The notes: generated from the sequence alone by a model not told the origin. A DNA stretch of 58,107 bases from CALMFT01 sp035333525 (GCA_035333525.1 DAOQQF010000002.1:1-58107), one strand, 5' to 3'; positions 11,082 to 24,477 are shown, counted from the stretch's first letter. A program made the numbers and translations.

Positions 11082-11112
11082 AAAGTCCTTTGTATCATAC
11101 AAAGGACTTTTC
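11082..11112 (+). terminator. Strong terminator after the sorting-domain gene
   Basis: AAAGTCCTTTGTA - TCA - TACAAAGGACTTT is a perfect 13-bp stem ending in T residues. Confidence 0.85.
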
Positions 11113-11195
11113 ACTTTGAAAAAAATACTACTGTATATAGTAAATTATATATGTCAATTCTCTCATAGGGGAATGATACATATTTATGAAAAAAA

Positions 11196-11224
11196 TTGAC
11201 AAATACTTCAAAGATGTTTATAAT
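11196..11224 (+). promoter_or_regulatory. Consensus sigma-70-type promoter of the giant surface protein
   Basis: TTGACA (11196-11201) and TATAAT (11219-11224) are both perfect, with a 17-bp spacer. The start ATG lies 47 bp downstream. This is the best promoter in the window and fits strong expression of a surface protein. Confidence 0.85.
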
Positions 11225-11270
11225 GTGCCTATACGCATAAGTAGGTATATTTATTATTAACATTTTTCCT

Positions 11271-14200
11271 ATGTTGTATCATTATTTCAATCTCAATCGA
11301 CGTCTATGTATCTGAGGAATAGCACTTTCCTGTATCGCATACATATCATCTCTCTGATTATATAGTTTTTGATTTGTGTGATGATCCCATGGTGGCATAC
11401 CTTATGTTTTCCCGGCAGGAAACTGTAGCTTGCCAAATGCTGATGGAGTAGCTATCATCAAGACATGAACTTGTGGTCATTTGGGTCAACCATTCGAATA
11501 CGGTATAGAAATCTGGAGTACCGACCAAACATATATTTTTGATGTCAATGATGTACTACCATGATGATATAACTATATCTCTCATGATCCTGTATTGGGT
11601 TGATTTGGAAATAATTTATGAGTTTCTTGGATATGAGCAACATTTAATACCAATGAGTATTGTTACTATTTTTCGATTACTTGATACTATAGTACCCCTT
11701 GAGTAAAAAGCAATAATGTTTCTTTTGATTGTTTAAATCCATGAGGTTGATTTTGTAATACTCCAGCTTGAAATACTACCCACACTTGTACCATCACCGA
11801 TCCATCAACCTTTTTGGTCCAAAAGGAGGGAGTATTCACTGATCATCCAAGTATCACTAGTTGATCTATTAATGAACCAGTAGAGTACACAATCAATGTT
11901 ACTTGGGATTGGTTTACCAATGATATTGTTATACAAGACGCAATTCCTAGTAACTTTTGGATTAACGGAATAGATTGGGACACCTGATCATTGACACCAT
12001 TATTTTTTCCTGGGATTGGATATATGTTTACATGGACTCATCCATGAGATGCTAGTCCAAAAACTTGAGCAAATACAGGAAATGCTACTATTACGGTGAG
12101 TTGATATTTTTTTACTGGAACATATGGTTTACAAATAAATACTGCAAGTGGAACTGCTGAAAAATATGACAATACTCCTATAAATAGTAATGATTCAGCC
12201 AATCTACTTTTAATAGAACCTATTCATGGCCTCTGTGGTCCTACCTCATGAACATCGATATACACACTGAGTGGTGATGGAAGTTCTCTCACATGATGAT
12301 CTTCATGACTTTGTGTGACATGAACAGTAACAGGTTTTGTCTACAACTCTGGTTCTCATACACGATCATGGTCTTGTGAGTGAGAAAATTGATGATCAAC
12401 TATGAATTGTGGTGCCGATGAAAATCGATGTGGTGATTGACTAACAGGGACTCAACAGTGAGTAGAAGTTTGTGATTTTTCTGGATCAAATAATAATGAA
12501 AATGGTCCTTGTAGTGCTACGTGTCAATGGAATACTCCAAGTTGTACCATTGTAGCAGATCTTACGAGTGGAACTGCAAATTTGACAGTAAATGCTACAG
12601 GTACAGTCAATACTCCGATGAGTACTGGTTACCGCCGAACACTACGAAATCGAGGAACAGGTGGTGATCTCGTTATTGATGTACTCAATTCAGCTTATAA
12701 TACATCTTTTGTTTATACGTATTCTGGTTCATATATTATTACTGCCAAGGTTGAAAATGCGTACAATAGTCAATTTTCAGGAACCTGTTCTTATTCATTT
12801 ATAACCGTCAATGGAACTGATGGTGAATGTTGATTGTTGTCATGACAGATACTCTATGATGCTGACAATAATGGTGATCTACTTACTACTGGATCAGTTG
12901 GTTTGTGTTCATGAGGCAATATAACAAATTTTGTTTATAATACATGATCTCATACATGGAGCCGATCGTGTGAATGATTGAGCGGAGGCAGTACTATGAG
13001 TTGTTGAGCAACCGAATCACGATGTGGAGATGAGATAATCTGAACAGGAGTGTGATATACTGGCAGTGAACAATGTGACTTGGGAACTGGGAATGGAACA
13101 TGATGAGCATGTTCCGCTACGTGTCAATNNNNNNNNNNNNNNNNNNNNNNNNNNNNNNNNNNNNNNNNNNNNNNNNNNNNNNNNNNNNNNNNNNNNNNNN
13201 NNNNNNNNNNNNNNNNNNNNNNNNNNNNTGTGACTTGGGAACTGGGAATGGAACATGATGAGCATGTTCCGCTACGTGTCAATGGAATACTCCTGTGTGT
13301 TATGGCATCACTCTCAATCCCGTCAATCCTCGACTAAAAGATCAACTCTGAACGATCTCAGCTTCAGGCTCATCACGAGCAAATGGCCTCCTAACAGTCA
13401 ACGGATTCTCTCTTGCAGGAAATCCTGTCAGTTATTCAACTGCATTCAATAATACGGGAACCTATCCTGTGACTTATGTAGTGAGCAATCCACTCAATAC
13501 GTGAATAAACGTGATATGTACTGGGAACATCGAAATAGTAGGAAGTGGTTTAAGAATTGAAAAAACAGCATGGCTTACAGGTGTATTATCATGAGCACAA
13601 GTTACCTTTTTTGTTACTATCTATAATAACTCTTCACAACTATTGACAGCTACTAATATTGTTGATACATTGCCTTCGGAGTTTGTTTTAGTTGATCCAG
13701 GGTGATGAATATATAATTGAACATCTCATACTATTACACGACCATCTACTACAATACCAGCAAACGATAGTGTCATGTTTATAGTTACTTGATATTTTAA
13801 TAAAACATGAGAGTATACTAATATAGTAGTGTCAGACAATGCCTGAAATAGTTCAATCACTATACGTGTTTTTAATGAAACTAATTGTATATGATGAGCA
13901 TTGTTCCCATGAGAAGAATGATACTGATGATTATGTCAAGCACCAATTCCAAGGTATACCGATGAACCACCAAAGGTTCCTCTAATTGATGGACAATGTA
14001 TTACATGATTGATTCTTGGAACAGAAATATTGACTGATGGTGGTGGGAATTCTGTCATATCTCCAGTCTGTAAGTGTAGCCCATGAACTGTTGTTTCTAG
14101 AATTATTAAACTATCCGATGATCAACCATTTGATCATCATTATGAATGGATAAAAGAAAACCATCAAGATGATAATATCAAGGAATTTATATGTGAACAA

Positions 14201-17200
14201 CCACTACAAATCACCAAAACAGGGTTTATCATAACATGATGAAATAACTCATGAGCATTTGGAGACTACGTAGAATATACCGTTACAGTAGAAAACCCCT
14301 CAAAATACTTTAGATATAGTTGATTACAAGTACAAGACACTCTGCCTAACTGATTTGTAGGATGATATACCCTATATGCTGGAGAAAGTTACGATCCAGT
14401 CAGTGGAAAACGAGTTGTAAAAAGTGCATGAAATTATCTCAACCCTGGAGAGTCACAAACTATTGTGTTTACTGGATACTACACTGGAGATATGAGCGGT
14501 TGTATGGATATTATCAATACTGCTACTATATCACAAGCGACACAACAAGTCAGTGGAGGAACAGAATGGTATGATAATAAGCCTAATAGATTCTGTACTA
14601 CATGTCAAGCTGAGAAAACACTTACGATGTGTGGTACTTGTCCAGTGCAGCACATCAATGGTCCTGATAGAATAAGATTGTTTAAATTTGCCAGTGTCAC
14701 CAACATATGAGTAGGAACACCTAATTGAGTATTTGCATACACTTTAGTAGCAACTAATGTCGGGAATAATACGATAAATACATCAGTCACTGATAGTCTA
14801 CCTACATGATTTATAATAACCAACCCAGGTAGTACTTCTTGTAGTGTGGGTAATATATGACCCAAAGATTGTGTTTGGAGTCCAAATATACCTGCATGAG
14901 AAACAAGAACTACACAGATACTATGATATTTTAGTACATGAACCAGTCCCGGCTCTTATACCAATAGCATTGAGTGAAATGGTGACCAAAGTGAAGTAAC
15001 AGTAAATGTCAATAATGCTGATCTGGTTTCATATGCTCCTCAACGAAGATTACTAAAAGTTTCAAATACAGATGGTACTTTCCCATGACAATGAGTCAAC
15101 TATAATATTATCGTCGTAAATACTTCAATGAACAATTGATTATATCCATGAAGCGTTACCGATCGTCTTCAATCCCAGTTTATCGGTCAAGTCCCAAAAA
15201 CAACCTATCGAGACGGAACTACTTGAGTTAACTCCAAAGGAACGTATAACTACAAGGACTGATTATGGAAAGGAATCTGATCTATCCAAGCTGGATGAGC
15301 TGCAACACTAAATCTAGTATGATACTATGGTCTGGGATGAGTAAATAACCCTGAAATTCGAGATCCATTCAACAAAGTCAATGAAGCATTTGGTGTATGA
15401 TATGATGGAGATTTATCCAAAACAAGCCTCAGTTTTGATGTTGATGGATGATCATGTGCAGGAGGATGAGGATGATGAGGCGGCGGTACAGGTATTGTCA
15501 AAACATTTGACCTTGCATTAACCAAAATCATTAGTGGTTCTACAATGATCAAGTCTGGAGATATCAGAGAGTTTATTATCACTATTTATAACCAAGGAAC
15601 GATTACCTGATCGGATATTGATGTAATCGATTATATACCGTTCTGATTATCATTTATAAGCTGATGATACAATACGGGATGGATCTTATCATGAACCAAA
15701 ACTACAGGATACACAACCGCGGAAACAACCTATTTTACGGGGATTGGTCCATGAAAAACTGGTCAACTTTCAATACGATTATTGGTAAATGGTGATCAGT
15801 TAAGTGGAACGATTAGAAATTATGCTGAGATTATAGAATCATATAATGGTGGTTATTATGATGTAGATAGTACCTGAGATCGTAATAAGTTCAACGATTG
15901 TGAGTGATTTGATAATCAACTTACTGGTACATGACCATGAAGTAATGGTATATGTGATCCATGAGAAGATGAGGATGATCACGATCGAGTTGATATATAT
16001 CCATGATGGTTTGATCTTGCTTTGAAAAAGACCATTGCCACATGAACAACATTACCTATTTATTCATGACAAACTATTACGTTTACTATTACTGTCTTAA
16101 ACCAAGGATCATTGGACGCACAAGATATTCAATTAGTTGATTATATTCCAGCATGATTAACTCTTGCTGATCCAAGTTGGACACTTAGTGGAACTATGGC
16201 TTTCAAAACATTAACAGGAATACTTACTCCAAACCTTTCGTTTGGTCCTTCAACCTTTACCAGTACTACTATTACCTTTTTGGTTAATGGTACTATCACC
16301 GGAACAATTACCAATCGATCTGAAATAAAAACTGCCAGTTGATGAACTGATATTGATAGTACGCCAGACATGATCAATGGTGCTCATATAGAAAGTCCTA
16401 TTGGACAAAACGATATAGTAGATCAACAACCTCCTATTGATGAAGATGATCATGATTGGGAAGATATCTCAGTTACCAGTACTCCCTATGATATGTGGAT
16501 TGATAAAAAATTGACTACTACCTGAATACTCCAATCATGAAGCACTATTCACTATACTATTGAATACTCTATCACATGAGCAACCAAAGTATGTACTATT
16601 ACTGATGTTTATGATACTCATCATATATTTTCATGATCAAATCCCGTATATTCTATCCATAATCCAACAACGAAAACAGTTATATGGTCAGGTATAACTC
16701 TCATACCGGGGAGCACATGAGTAATTGATGTGTGGTTTATCCTTCAGTGAACAGGATCGTTTATCAATAATGTTTCTATAACCTGCGGTGGGGACGATAC
16801 AATACAAACCAATAATACATGATCAGATGGCTGATTTATATGACGGTTTGACCTTGCATTAACCAAGATACTATCTGGCAATCAAACCACCGGCTATGTT
16901 TCATGAAATAGCGTTACCTTTACTATTACTGTATTCAATCAAGGAACTATTCCTGCCTCTACAATTCAGATTATCGATTATATACCTGTTGGCTTGACAC
17001 TTACCGATCCTAGTTGGACACTAAGTGGTTGAAATGCAGTCAAAATACTTTCTGGATCGCTTGCGCCATGAGCATTTACAACAACACCTATTACCTTTGT
17101 AGTCAACTGATCTGCCTCATGATTATTGATGAATTGGGCCGAAATATATGCTGCTATAGGCTGAATCGATATCGATAGCATACCAGATCAAAACAATGGA

Positions 17201-20200
17201 CAATGGACCGAGTCTCCTTTCTTACATATAACATGACTTATGCTACCATTGGATGAAGATGATCATGATGGTGATATGATCGCTATGTGAAACAATAGTT
17301 ATGATGCTCGTATCTCAAAGGATATAATTACTACATGAATCATTCAATCTGGTGATTATGTTCAATTTCAGCTTACGTACTATTTGAGTGGAAGTAGTAG
17401 AGTGTGTACTATTAATGACCAATATGATAATAAACTCATGTTTTCAGGTGCAAATCCTATACATACGGTTCATGACATTTCAAACAAAGTAATAACATGG
17501 TTGTTTATACCAATGACATGAAATCAAACAGGCACTATTTCCCTATGGTTTAAAGCACAATGAACATGATTATTTACAAATAATGTAACTATTGATTGTG
17601 GACCATGAGAGACTAATACATGAAATAATACTGATAATGCTACATGATATATCGATTGGTTTGACTTGGCATTGAGGAAGACCTTCCTTAGTGGATCTAC
17701 CAACCCATTATATTCATGATCTATAGTGTCATTTACCCTTACCGTGTTCAATCAAGGAACATTGAACGCAACAAATATTCAGTTGATAGACATGAGTCCA
17801 TTGTGATTAACATTAATCAACTCATGAGGACGAACTACATCATGAAGTAATGGACTATACACCATACCATGATCATTAGTATCTTGAGCAAATACATGAG
17901 TAACCATATGGTATCTGGTTAATGGAACAATGACATGATCAGTAATCAATGAGGCTGAAATCATGGGTGCAAGTTGATGAGTCGATATCGATAGTATCTT
18001 TAATACTAATCCTATCGATGATCCTACGACCGATAATATGATTTTGAATGAGTTTGGTGATGAAGATGATAATGATATTGAGGCTATAACAATTGTTACA
18101 CCCCCTATTACTCCGTATGATGCTTCAATAACCAAAACATTGAATGCTTATTCAGGAACTCTTACTTCATGATCAGTAATAAGTTATACATTGAGTTACT
18201 ATCTTTCATGATCAAGTAGAGTTTGTACGATAAGAGATTACTATGATACGCATCATATCTTTACTGGTGCTACAAGTCCATCATATACTACACACAATAC
18301 TGGTGGTAGAACTATTACTTGGTCTGGTATATATGTTACATGATACCAAACTGGTATCATTACAGTAGGATTTATACTCCAAGGAACCTGAGCATTTAGT
18401 AATTATGCTACGATAGATTGTGGATCATGAGAAACAAGTTCTGGTAATAACTGATTTACCTGATGAGGCAATCTTCAGTGGTTTGACTTGGCATTGAGGA
18501 AGACCTTCTTTAGTGGATCTACCAACCCATTGTATTCATGATCTATAGTGTCATTTACCCTTACCGTGTTCAATCAAGGAACATTAAACGCAACAAATAT
18601 TCAGTTGATAGACATGAGTCCATTGTGATTAACATTAATCAACTCATGAGGACGAACTACATCATGAAGTAATGGACTATACACCATACCATGATCATTA
18701 GTATCTTGAGCAAATACATGAGTAACCATATGGTATCTGGTTAATGGAACAATGACATGATCAGTAATCAATGAGGCTGAAATCATGGGTGCAAGTTGAT
18801 GAGTCGATATCGATAGTATCTTTAATACTAATCCTATCGATGATCCTACGACCGATAATATGATTTTGAATGAGTTTGGTGATGAAGATGATAATGATAT
18901 TGAGGCTATAACAATTGTTACACCCCCTATTACTCCGTATGATGCTTCAATAACCAAAACATTGAATGCTTATTCAGGAACTCTTACTTCATGATCAGTA
19001 ATAAGTTATACATTGAGTTACTATCTTTCATGATCAAGTAGAGTTTGTACGATAAGAGATTACTATGATACGCATCATATCTTTACTGGTGCTACAAGTC
19101 CATCATATACTACACACAATACTGGTGGTAGAACTATTACTTGGTCTGGTATATATGTTACATGATACCAAACTGGTATCATTACAGTAGGATTTATACT
19201 CCAAGGAACCTGAGCATTTAGTAATTATGCTACGATAGATTGTGGATCATGAGAAACAAGTTCTGGTAATAACTGATTTACCTGATGAGGCAATCTTCAG
19301 TGGTTTGACTTGGCATTGAGGAAGACCTTACTATCATGATCAAGTAATCCGTTAGTTCAATGATCGTTAGTAACCTTTGGTATTGAAATCTTTAATCAAT
19401 GATCTCTTCCCGCCTCAACTATTCAGATTATCGATTCATTTATGAGTAGCGAACTACTCTATATCTCCCTACTGAATCCATTATGGTCTATTGCGTGACT
19501 TGATACGGTCAGTTATACCTATACATGAATACTTAATCCATGATCATCGGTTATGATTCCACTTTCATTTTATATTAATACATCATGATGAATAATTAGA
19601 AATAAGGCTGAAATCATGGGTGCAAGCGGAGGTATTGATATCGATAGTATATACAATATCAATCCATTTGATGATCCTACAACCGATAATATGATCTTGA
19701 ATGAGTTTGGTGATGAAGATGATTTTGACCGAGAAGACATCACTCTTTGAACATCATCTCTTACTCCTTTTGATCCATGGTTGACCAAAACACTACTTAC
19801 CACATGAACTATACTATCAGGTCAAACAGTAACTTATAGAATACATTATGGACTTAGTTGATCAGTAAACAAACACTGTATTATTACCGATATTCATGAT
19901 ACCAATCATACATTACTAACAAGCAATCCATTGTATACTACCTACTCATGATGAACAAGGACAATTACATGGGATATTCCTTCATTGACAGGATATAGTT
20001 CATGAACTATTGATCTATCTATGAGAGTCGTATGAACAAGTGGTACAGTATTTATCAATACAGGATTTATAGATTGTGGCTCTGGAGAAACAAATACATG
20101 AAATAATCTCGATGACGCTATATGATCTCTCTACAATACATGATGAACTACATCCTGGTGTGCTTATTCATGATCATACAACGTTACCTCATTACCAAGT

Positions 20201-21160
20201 ATAACCTGATTGTGTTTGACTGGTACGATGACATGATGGAATCAATATATATCACCATGATTTTGAGGAAATACTGTCTATGCTCGAACATGGAGTTGTG
20301 AAGTATCATGAAGCCTTCTTACATGACAATCTTGTAACGCCTCATTCAATAGAATTACATCATGTACTACCTGATACAATTTGTCAGGAGGTACATGTAT
20401 ACCATGTTGATGAAATAATCAACCAGTATGTGTATCAGGAGAAAGTTGTACTACCGGTTTAATAACCTCCTGATGAATCTGTATATCATGAACTCAAACA
20501 CTCTCATGATTGTGGATCATGAAATCATCAAATAGAATGTATGCCAATAGTGGTGATACAATCATCTGGACCATCTCATACGGTATCAACACAACATGAG
20601 TAGCAATCGATACAATCATATATGACAATCTTCCTCCACAAGTTACGTATCTCACTAGCTCACTAACGACTTGATTAACGATAAGCTGAAACTCATTCGT
20701 ATTTACTGCTGGGACACTGACTGGTATTTATAGTAATTCATTTACCATTACTAGTATCGCCAATAGTGGAGTAATAACTGGATTCAGTTACACCAACCTA
20801 GTAACTATACAAGCTAGTTGACAATGACCATTGACTGGTACAGCATACTTTACATGAGGTAATCAACCTATTATTTATAATCCTTGATGATGAGGAACCT
20901 ATATCTTTACACCACTTCCTACTCCACCAACTCAACCATCAAAACCCACTCCACCAAAAACTACTGAAGTGATTATTAAACTCGTAAGAAAAACAAGAAT
21001 TTTAGCTATTAAAGCTCAAGAGTATATACCATTTTATACTCAACCTATCGAGATGATCAAACAACATATCGTGGAAACACCAAAAACAGGTATACAAACA
21101 TGGTTCGAGTTATTACAAACATGGATAAGAGAAATACTTTCTAGTATTATGTCAAGTTAA
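11271..21160 (+). CDS. Giant modular surface protein with DUF11-type repeats (about 3244 aa; contains an assembly gap)
   Basis: Opens MLYHYFNLNRRLCIGG with a hydrophobic segment to about residue 40, which acts as signal peptide. Residues about 50-600 contain Cys-rich units of the type CGDE...EQCDLGTGNG..ACSATCQ, as in extracellular disulfide repeats. From about 15500 on, modules of about 820 bp repeat: each begins FDLAL(T/R/K)K, carries a TFTITVFNQGT beta-sandwich of the DUF11 / TIGR01451 class, a DIDS element and an acidic DEDDHD-type loop, then a second sandwich. Six modules can be followed to 20140. A Cys-rich block and a Pro-rich spacer (PTPPTQPSKPTPP) precede the basic C-terminus. TGA-coded Gly is very frequent. 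The reading frame changes across the N run, but is restored exactly if the duplicated 55 bp beside the gap are merged (3245 codons including stop). Probable adhesin for host contact. Confidence 0.9.
13129..13228. other. Scaffold gap of 100 N, flanked by the same 55 bp
   Basis: The 55 bases before the gap (13074-13128) are identical to the 55 bases after it (13229-13283). The length equals a common assembly k-mer, so the two contig ends probably overlap and the true gap may be zero. Merging them keeps the frame of the giant gene. An unresolved extra repeat copy is the alternative. Confidence 0.8.
17657..19300 (+). repeat. Near-identical 822-bp tandem duplication inside the giant gene
   Basis: Two copies, about 17657-18478 and 18479-19300, differ only at a few positions in the first 110 bp and look identical afterwards. 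The unit is 274 codons, one complete FDLAL module, so the frame is kept. The other modules share structure but not nucleotide identity, so this pair is recent. Confidence 0.93.
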
Positions 21161-21173
21161 ATGATTGAAATAA

Positions 21174-21345
21174 TCTTGAAATAAGATACTTATAAATTAT
21201 GTTCAGGGAGCACTGAACAACGAGTTGAGTTAAAATGTAACAACCTGCTGTTATGATATAAAGATATCATATACAGGTGATCCCGATACATATGGATAAC
21301 ATATGTAATCTGAAGATTTAGAATTTTGATTAAAAATTTGGCTTA
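21174..21345 (+). ncRNA. Candidate structured RNA or long 3' UTR after the giant gene
   Basis: No protein frame is convincing here. Three hairpins stand in a row: TGTTCAG/CTGAACA (near 21199-21218), TGATAT/ATATCA (near 21256-21271) and ACATATG/CATATGT (near 21288-21306), followed by the terminator at 21350. A TTGAAA with a TATGTT 16 bp on could be a promoter (near 21174-21201). It may be an independent small RNA or simply the giant gene's 3' UTR. Confidence 0.3.
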
Positions 21346-21349
21346 AGTA

Positions 21350-21387
21350 AAATCTCGACTATGTGATGACATAGTTGAGATTTTTTT
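21350..21387. terminator. Bidirectional terminator between convergent genes
   Basis: AAATCTCGACTATGT - GATG - ACATAGTTGAGATTT forms a stem of about 15 bp with one G-T pair, then T residues. It serves the giant gene (+) and overlaps the stop of the DUF4012 gene (-). Confidence 0.8.
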
Positions 21388-22900
21388 ATAACTTTTTGAG
21401 TCTTACCTTGACTACTTTGAGAATATTGGAACCAAATCACATCAGATCAAAAGTGAGAACTTGGTGATCACGAGCATCTAAAACACGATAACATGGTTTT
21501 TGCATGAGTTGCTGAGAACAAAAGAGATCACCATCGATTGATTCAACAATAACATCGCTAGGAAGATGAACAATAATCTGATTATGCCAATTTGCACTTA
21601 ATCATAAAATATGTTGTTCTCTTTTAGTGAGTTCAATATTATAGGTACGAGTCAATGAAAAGATAGTATCTATATACGACTGAGGAATCAATAAATTATA
21701 AAATAAATACCGATCATAAGATGTACCTGATTTCAAAGTTTTATCCAAAGGTATGATTTCATCATTGGTTTCTACGATCATCGTTCCTTGAGTATCCTGA
21801 ATAAGATGTTTTTTGTTTAAAAACTGATCTATTTTATTGAAACTCTTATTGAGGTGCCAAATATATAATGTATGTGGGTCATACTCAGTAATCAATCACT
21901 GTCTACTCAAAAAAGTACGGAATGATTCAGATGATCAGGGTATATATACCTGAACTCAAGCTTGTTGTATCAATGATGGGATGTTTGGTATAAGCATATT
22001 TATCAGTCTATCGTTATTTTTTTCAACATATGATGTTATATCTACAAGATAAGACTCTTTTTTGTTGCCACGAATCTCTCATCTAATAAGATCAATACAA
22101 GCATTAACAAACTGCCACTCAATGAGTTTTGATTTAAGTTCAGGTACCGCCTGAGCCAAGAGATCAGATTTGATCATAATAACTCCATCAAGATGTTGTG
22201 AGGGAAAAAGTTTTTCATACAATAATATTATATTTCCAGCATCTTGATAGGTAAAACCGTACATATTTGGTGAGATAAAATTAATTGTTGATTGGTTGAG
22301 AATCTCAGCCTGGAGGGTATCAAGACGAAGAGAAACTCAACTATTTTGGTGATATGCATAATATGAATCATATACTTGGTGAGAAGTTATTTTCCCTTTA
22401 TAGATAGTAACAATAAGATAAGAACCAAAAAATCATCAATTGGGCCTTGATTCAGCCGTATTCATTAAAGCAATTAAATACGTATGTGGGCGATCAGGTC
22501 ATAATAGTTCAATAAGGTCTTGGGAGTAAGGAAGTCGCTCTTGGATCAAAGATCAAAAACCACGATACGATTCCGGAAGACGATCAATTCGTTGAGGATT
22601 AGTTTTCAATAATGATATAATCTGATCAACATCATCAGGATACTCCAACACTGCGCCGCCAGATTGAATTACTGATGAGAGTTTTTGTATACGATCAATA
22701 AGTATACTCAATGATCTATCGACACCAAATGAGAGATTTTTTGCACTTGTTGTTTTTTTTTGGATTGATGAACTACTAAATCATACAATCATATTCATAA
22801 TAGCAAAAATCACAAATAAGCTTCACACCAATAGCCCAACGAGTACTACAAAGCGCTTAGGAGAAGAAGTATGATGAACTGTTTTACGAAATCAAAACAT
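21386..22900 (-). CDS. DUF4012-family membrane-anchored protein
   Basis: 504 aa. One transmembrane segment near residues 18-42 (FVVLVGLLVGSLFVIFAIM) follows a short basic N-terminus. The extracellular part contains HTYLIALMNTAESRPNGGFF then GSYLIV, the hallmark of DUF4012 (KTYLVLxQNNAELRPTGGFIGSYG); both glycines are TGA. Downstream HLDGVIMIKSDLL matches the conserved VDGVIAID segment. The family is widespread in Candidate Phyla and Actinobacteria and often lies with exopolysaccharide or pilus genes; its biochemical role is unknown. Related in layout to LCP proteins, and an LCP gene lies 6 kb away. Stop TAA is inside the shared terminator. Confidence 0.85.
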
Positions 22901-22921
22901 AATACAAAAAGAGTAAAATAT

Positions 22922-22949
22922 TTGACAAAAATATTAATTTATATATACT
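22922..22949 (+). promoter_or_regulatory. Promoter of the small-RNA candidate
   Basis: TTGACA (22922-22927) and TATACT (22944-22949), spacer 16 bp, directed away from the DUF4012 gene and ending in a terminator 80 bp later. Confidence 0.55.
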
Positions 22950-22954
22950 ATTTT

Positions 22955-23034
22955 TGTATGGAGTGACCCTTCATACAACAAATAGTCATTGTTGTTGTTG
23001 TGTTTTAAAAAATCCTTCGTGTGAGGGATTTTTT
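22955..23034 (+). ncRNA. Candidate small RNA of about 80 nt with its own terminator
   Basis: After a good promoter come three stem-loops: TGTATG/CATACA (near 22955-22977), ACAACAA/TTGTTGT (near 22976-22998), and the terminator AAAAAATCC/GGGATTTTTT (23006-23034). A 16-codon frame from the ATG at 22958 (MEGPFIQQIVIVVVVF) exists, so it may instead encode a tiny hydrophobic peptide. The next gene has a separate TTGCAT...TATAGA promoter. Confidence 0.45.
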
Positions 23035-23126
23035 ATCAAAAGGATTATATCTCAAAATACAAGTCATAGTAGTTTATAAGATCTATTTCACGTTGCATCC
23101 TGGTCTATATTCATTATAGATAATAC

Positions 23127-23696
23127 ATGATTTATATTGTTTGCGATAGTTCATTCGATTATACCTCTACTCCACAATCATGAGAACAACTCGATGAACG
23201 TTTTTTGATTTTTTCATGTACTACTCCTAGTTCATGTTTTGCTCATATACAGCTTAATAATCCAGAGAGTAATGCACAGATTACTATGCTTAGTATTATT
23301 TCAACATCATATCAGATAGAAACTAATTGACATATTGATATAGGACCACATTGATCTTCTACATGCTGAAAACTGCAACAAGAAATTATCCTCATGAACT
23401 CACAGATAGATAGCACATCAAAACCTATGTTAGATGTACATCATAATCAAGTTAGTGCATGACATGGAGCCACTATCCATCGTCTCTCCCCCGATCATTT
23501 GTTTTATCTCACAAGTCGTGGCCTAGAACCAAATCAATCAGTATCACTTATTCTCAAAGGTAAAATCCAATCATTATTTTGATGACAAGATCAATGGTCT
23601 ATACAAGGAAGTATGCCGTGATGGGATAATAAGGATCAATCAATGGAAAATCTTGTCGACCATATATGCTATCTGATAGAAAATCAACAACAGTAG
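23127..23696 (+). CDS. SufD/SufB-like protein, C-terminal half only
   Basis: 189 aa. SufB/SufD form the scaffold for Fe-S cluster assembly. The C-terminal part holds the family signature: AGHGATIHRLSPDHLFYLTS, then RGLEPNQSVSLILKG, which matches HGAT.G.L....FYL.SRG....A. The preceding part is a beta-helix-like stretch with QITMLSIISTSYQIETNGHI. Usual length is 420-480 aa, so about half is missing, yet the frame starts cleanly at an ATG with a promoter. No SufC or SufS is nearby. It may work with a partner elsewhere or be a relic. Confidence 0.75.
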
Positions 23697-23850
23697 ATCA
23701 TAAATCATAAATAGTTGTCAATCTTTTTCCTGATAGTTTATCTTGTAATAAAGGTAACCTTTTGTATTCAGGCAACAAATAATTATAGATACCATACCTA
23801 TTATATTATATCAGCTTTATTATCAACTTTTGATTGTGCTCGAAAAAAAT

Positions 23851-24477
23851 ATGATCAGATTATCAATGTTTCTAGTATGTATAGCCTTTGCTTTTGTGTA
23901 CTTGGTTTTTGCTGATCGTAATCCTCATCTTATCACACAACATACAGTTATAAAAGCAACCAAATGAGGAGAAGAAATGATTATATTACCAGATAATACA
24001 TCCAATACTATAAACGATCCAAACTACACCGAACAAGATCTTTTAGCTAAATTAAAATGAATCGATAAGCAGAATAGTCAATCTGGTTGAACAGAATCAT
24101 CATTACTCATCTTATCATGAACATCTCTTACTTATAATGAATTAGAGTCGCTCAAAAAGTTAGATATTAGACCAAAATATATTCTAAAGGGCAAAAATGA
24201 TATCTACTTTGTTAACCTAGGAAGAGGAGAAATTGAGTTAAGTTTTAGAGTTTCTAAATACAATGGTTCAATAAAAACACTAACTGATGTTTCTGAGATC
24301 AAAAAAAATGGATTTGATTTTCTCATTATGAACTACCTCAATATCCCCACTTGGAAAGAGCAACTTGTTGTATTTACGACAAAACAAAACTCTGATAATT
24401 GGTTGGTGCAATCAACTACAACAGCTTATTATAATAATAAATCGTACATTTCCCAAACACTCAACTCTGGATATTAA
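23851..24477 (+). CDS. Secreted or anchored hypothetical protein (208 aa)
   Basis: Starts MIRLSMFLVCIAFAFVYLVF, a signal peptide or anchor, then ADRNPHLITQHTVIKATKGG. The rest is a mixed alpha/beta domain with SLLILSGTSLTYNELESLKK and IYFVNLGRGEIELSFRV and a tyrosine-rich end. I do not recognise the family. It precedes the actin-like candidate by 42 bp on the same strand. Confidence 0.75.

Noticed and set aside
17779..18957. Two identical 118-codon frames on the minus strand within the giant gene
   Set aside because: They are shadows of the duplicated plus-strand module, not genes.
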